This document shows, one piece after another, positions 6,311 to 6,986 of a stretch of DNA of 6,986 bases (its first letter is position 1; the number at the start of each line of letters is the position of its first letter). The stretch covers positions 1 through 6,986 of the forward strand of contig DASQSZ010000313.1 of the NCBI GenBank assembly GCA_035642125.1, given 5' to 3'. The stretch comes from CALAED01 sp937891035 (GTDB taxonomy: Bacteria; Actinomycetota; Actinomycetes; Streptosporangiales; Streptosporangiaceae). Under the pieces are notes generated by a model, which was not told where the DNA came from, ran no database searches, and worked only from the letters and a program-made list of their open reading frames with translations. A program made the position numbers and the translations under genes.

Positions 6311-6357
6311 TGACCCGCCCCATCGTGATCATGAGCTCGGGCCCGGTGAGGGGATGA
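6310..6357 (+). CDS. 15-codon mini-ORF bridging glcD and glcE
   Basis: Its ATG (6310-6312) overlaps the glcD stop as TGATG, and its own TGA (6355-6357) ends one base before the glcE ATG (6359). The product would be MTRPIVIMSSGPVRG. It has no homology I recognise and no strong ribosome site of its own. The glcE ribosome site GAGGGG (6348-6353) lies inside it. Such an exact fit could pass terminating ribosomes from glcD to glcE, so I list it as a possible coupling peptide rather than a functional protein. Confidence 0.3.
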   Translation: MTRPIVIMSSGPVRG

Positions 6358-6358
6358 G

Positions 6359-6986
6359 ATGACGCCGCTGGCAGCGCTGGAGAAGGCAGCCTCGGTACGG
6401 CCCGGCGACGTGGCGGACGCGGTCGACGGGGTCGTGCCGTCATGGGTGGCCGCGCCGGCGAGCGTCGCCGACGCGGCCGAGGTGATGCGCGTCGCCGCCG
6501 AGCAGGGCCTGTCGGTCATCGCGCGCGGCGCCGGCACCCGGCTGCGCTGGGGACACCCGCCCGCGTCCTGCGACCTGCTGATCGATACCGGCGGGCTCGA
6601 CCGGGTGATCGATCACGCCGCCGGCGACCTCGTCGTCAAGGTCGAGGCCGGCGTGACGATGGACCGGCTGGCCGAGGTGCTCGCGGCGCAGGGCCAGCGG
6701 CTGGCCATCGACACCCCGATCGCCGGCTCGACCGTCGGCGGCACGCTTGCCACCGGCGCGTGGGGTCCGCTGCGGCTGCGCTACGGCACGGCGCGCGACC
6801 TGCTCATCGGGGTCACGATCGTGCGGGCCGACGGCGGGCTGGCGAAGGCGGGCGGCACGGTCGTCAAGAACGTCGCCGGCTACGACCTCGGCAAGCTGTT
6901 CACCGGGTCGTACGGCACCCTCGGGCTCATCGTCGAAGCGGCATTCCGGCTGCACCCGCTGCCGGCGGCGCGGGCGTACGTCACCC
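6359..6986 (+). CDS. glcE: Glycolate oxidase subunit GlcE, N-terminal part, runs off right edge
   Basis: The ATG at 6359 opens a frame still open at the right edge, with 209 residues visible of about 350 in E. coli GlcE. GlcE is the second FAD-binding subunit of the glycolate oxidase complex, partner of GlcD and GlcF. Seen: VIARGAGTRLRWG near residues 53-65 (the flavin-binding Gly-rich turn), TPIAGSTVGGTLATG, and the characteristic KAGGTVVKNVAGYDLGKL (V168 to D176 at its core), followed by GSYGTLGLI. The match to the GlcE rather than the GlcD pattern is clear from the VKNVAGYDL motif. Start: GAGGGG (6348-6353) is 5 nt upstream and a stop in the same frame at 6347-6349 rules out any earlier start. 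A GlcF gene is expected downstream, outside the window. Confidence 0.93.
   Translation, partial: MTPLAALEKAASVRPGDVADAVDGVVPSWVAAPASVADAAEVMRVAAEQGLSVIARGAGTRLRWGHPPASCDLLIDTGGLDRVIDHAAGDLVVKVEAGVTMDRLAEVLAAQGQRLAIDTPIAGSTVGGTLATGAWGPLRLRYGTARDLLIGVTIVRADGGLAKAGGTVVKNVAGYDLGKLFTGSYGTLGLIVEAAFRLHPLPAARAYVT

Noticed and set aside
1..6986. tRNA, rRNA, CRISPR array, insertion sequence or phage genes
   Set aside because: No cloverleaf arms, regularly spaced repeats, transposase motifs or terminal inverted repeats were seen on reading the window.

Overview
The window is very GC-rich. Its coding third positions are almost all G or C, and its families and promoter style fit a high-GC Gram-positive actinobacterium. 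A Streptosporangiales-like genome is my guess from the look of the proteins, not something the sequence proves.

Layout. Positions 1-860 (minus strand, running off the left edge) hold the N-terminal 286 codons of an amidohydrolase built like imidazolonepropionase (HutI). It lacks two residues I expect in the HutI active site. Its ATG overlaps, as ATGA, the stop of a small doubtful ORF (857-1141, minus) that looks like a decayed Cys-rich mini-protein. The rest of 861-1424 has no convincing gene. It carries a nested inverted repeat, a weak small ORF with a good ribosome binding site (1213-1404), three copies of a 9-bp tandem repeat and a GC hairpin just after hflX. Positions 1425-2864 (minus) are the complete ribosome-splitting GTPase gene hflX. 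A divergent intergenic region (2865-3177) follows, with a good promoter for the rightward genes. Rightward come a complete malate synthase A gene (aceB, 3178-4785), a complete glycolate oxidase subunit GlcD gene (4856-6310), a 15-codon mini-ORF joining glcD to the next gene, and the first 209 codons of glcE (6359 to the right edge).

How the genes work together. GlcD and GlcE, presumably with a GlcF iron-sulfur subunit beyond the right edge, oxidise glycolate to glyoxylate. Malate synthase condenses that glyoxylate with acetyl-CoA to give malate. The rightward block is therefore a glycolate-to-malate assimilation unit, comparable to E. coli glcDEFGB but with a class A malate synthase at the front instead of malate synthase G. 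No isocitrate lyase gene is visible. hflX is a housekeeping or stress gene on the other strand with no evident functional link. The substrate of the HutI-like enzyme, and any link to glyoxylate-producing catabolism, is unknown.

No tRNA, rRNA, CRISPR array, insertion sequence or phage feature was seen. I do not see a clearly undescribed system. The best leads are the HutI-like enzyme with an altered active site, the ATGA-coupled mini-ORF before it, and the mini-ORF bridging glcD and glcE.
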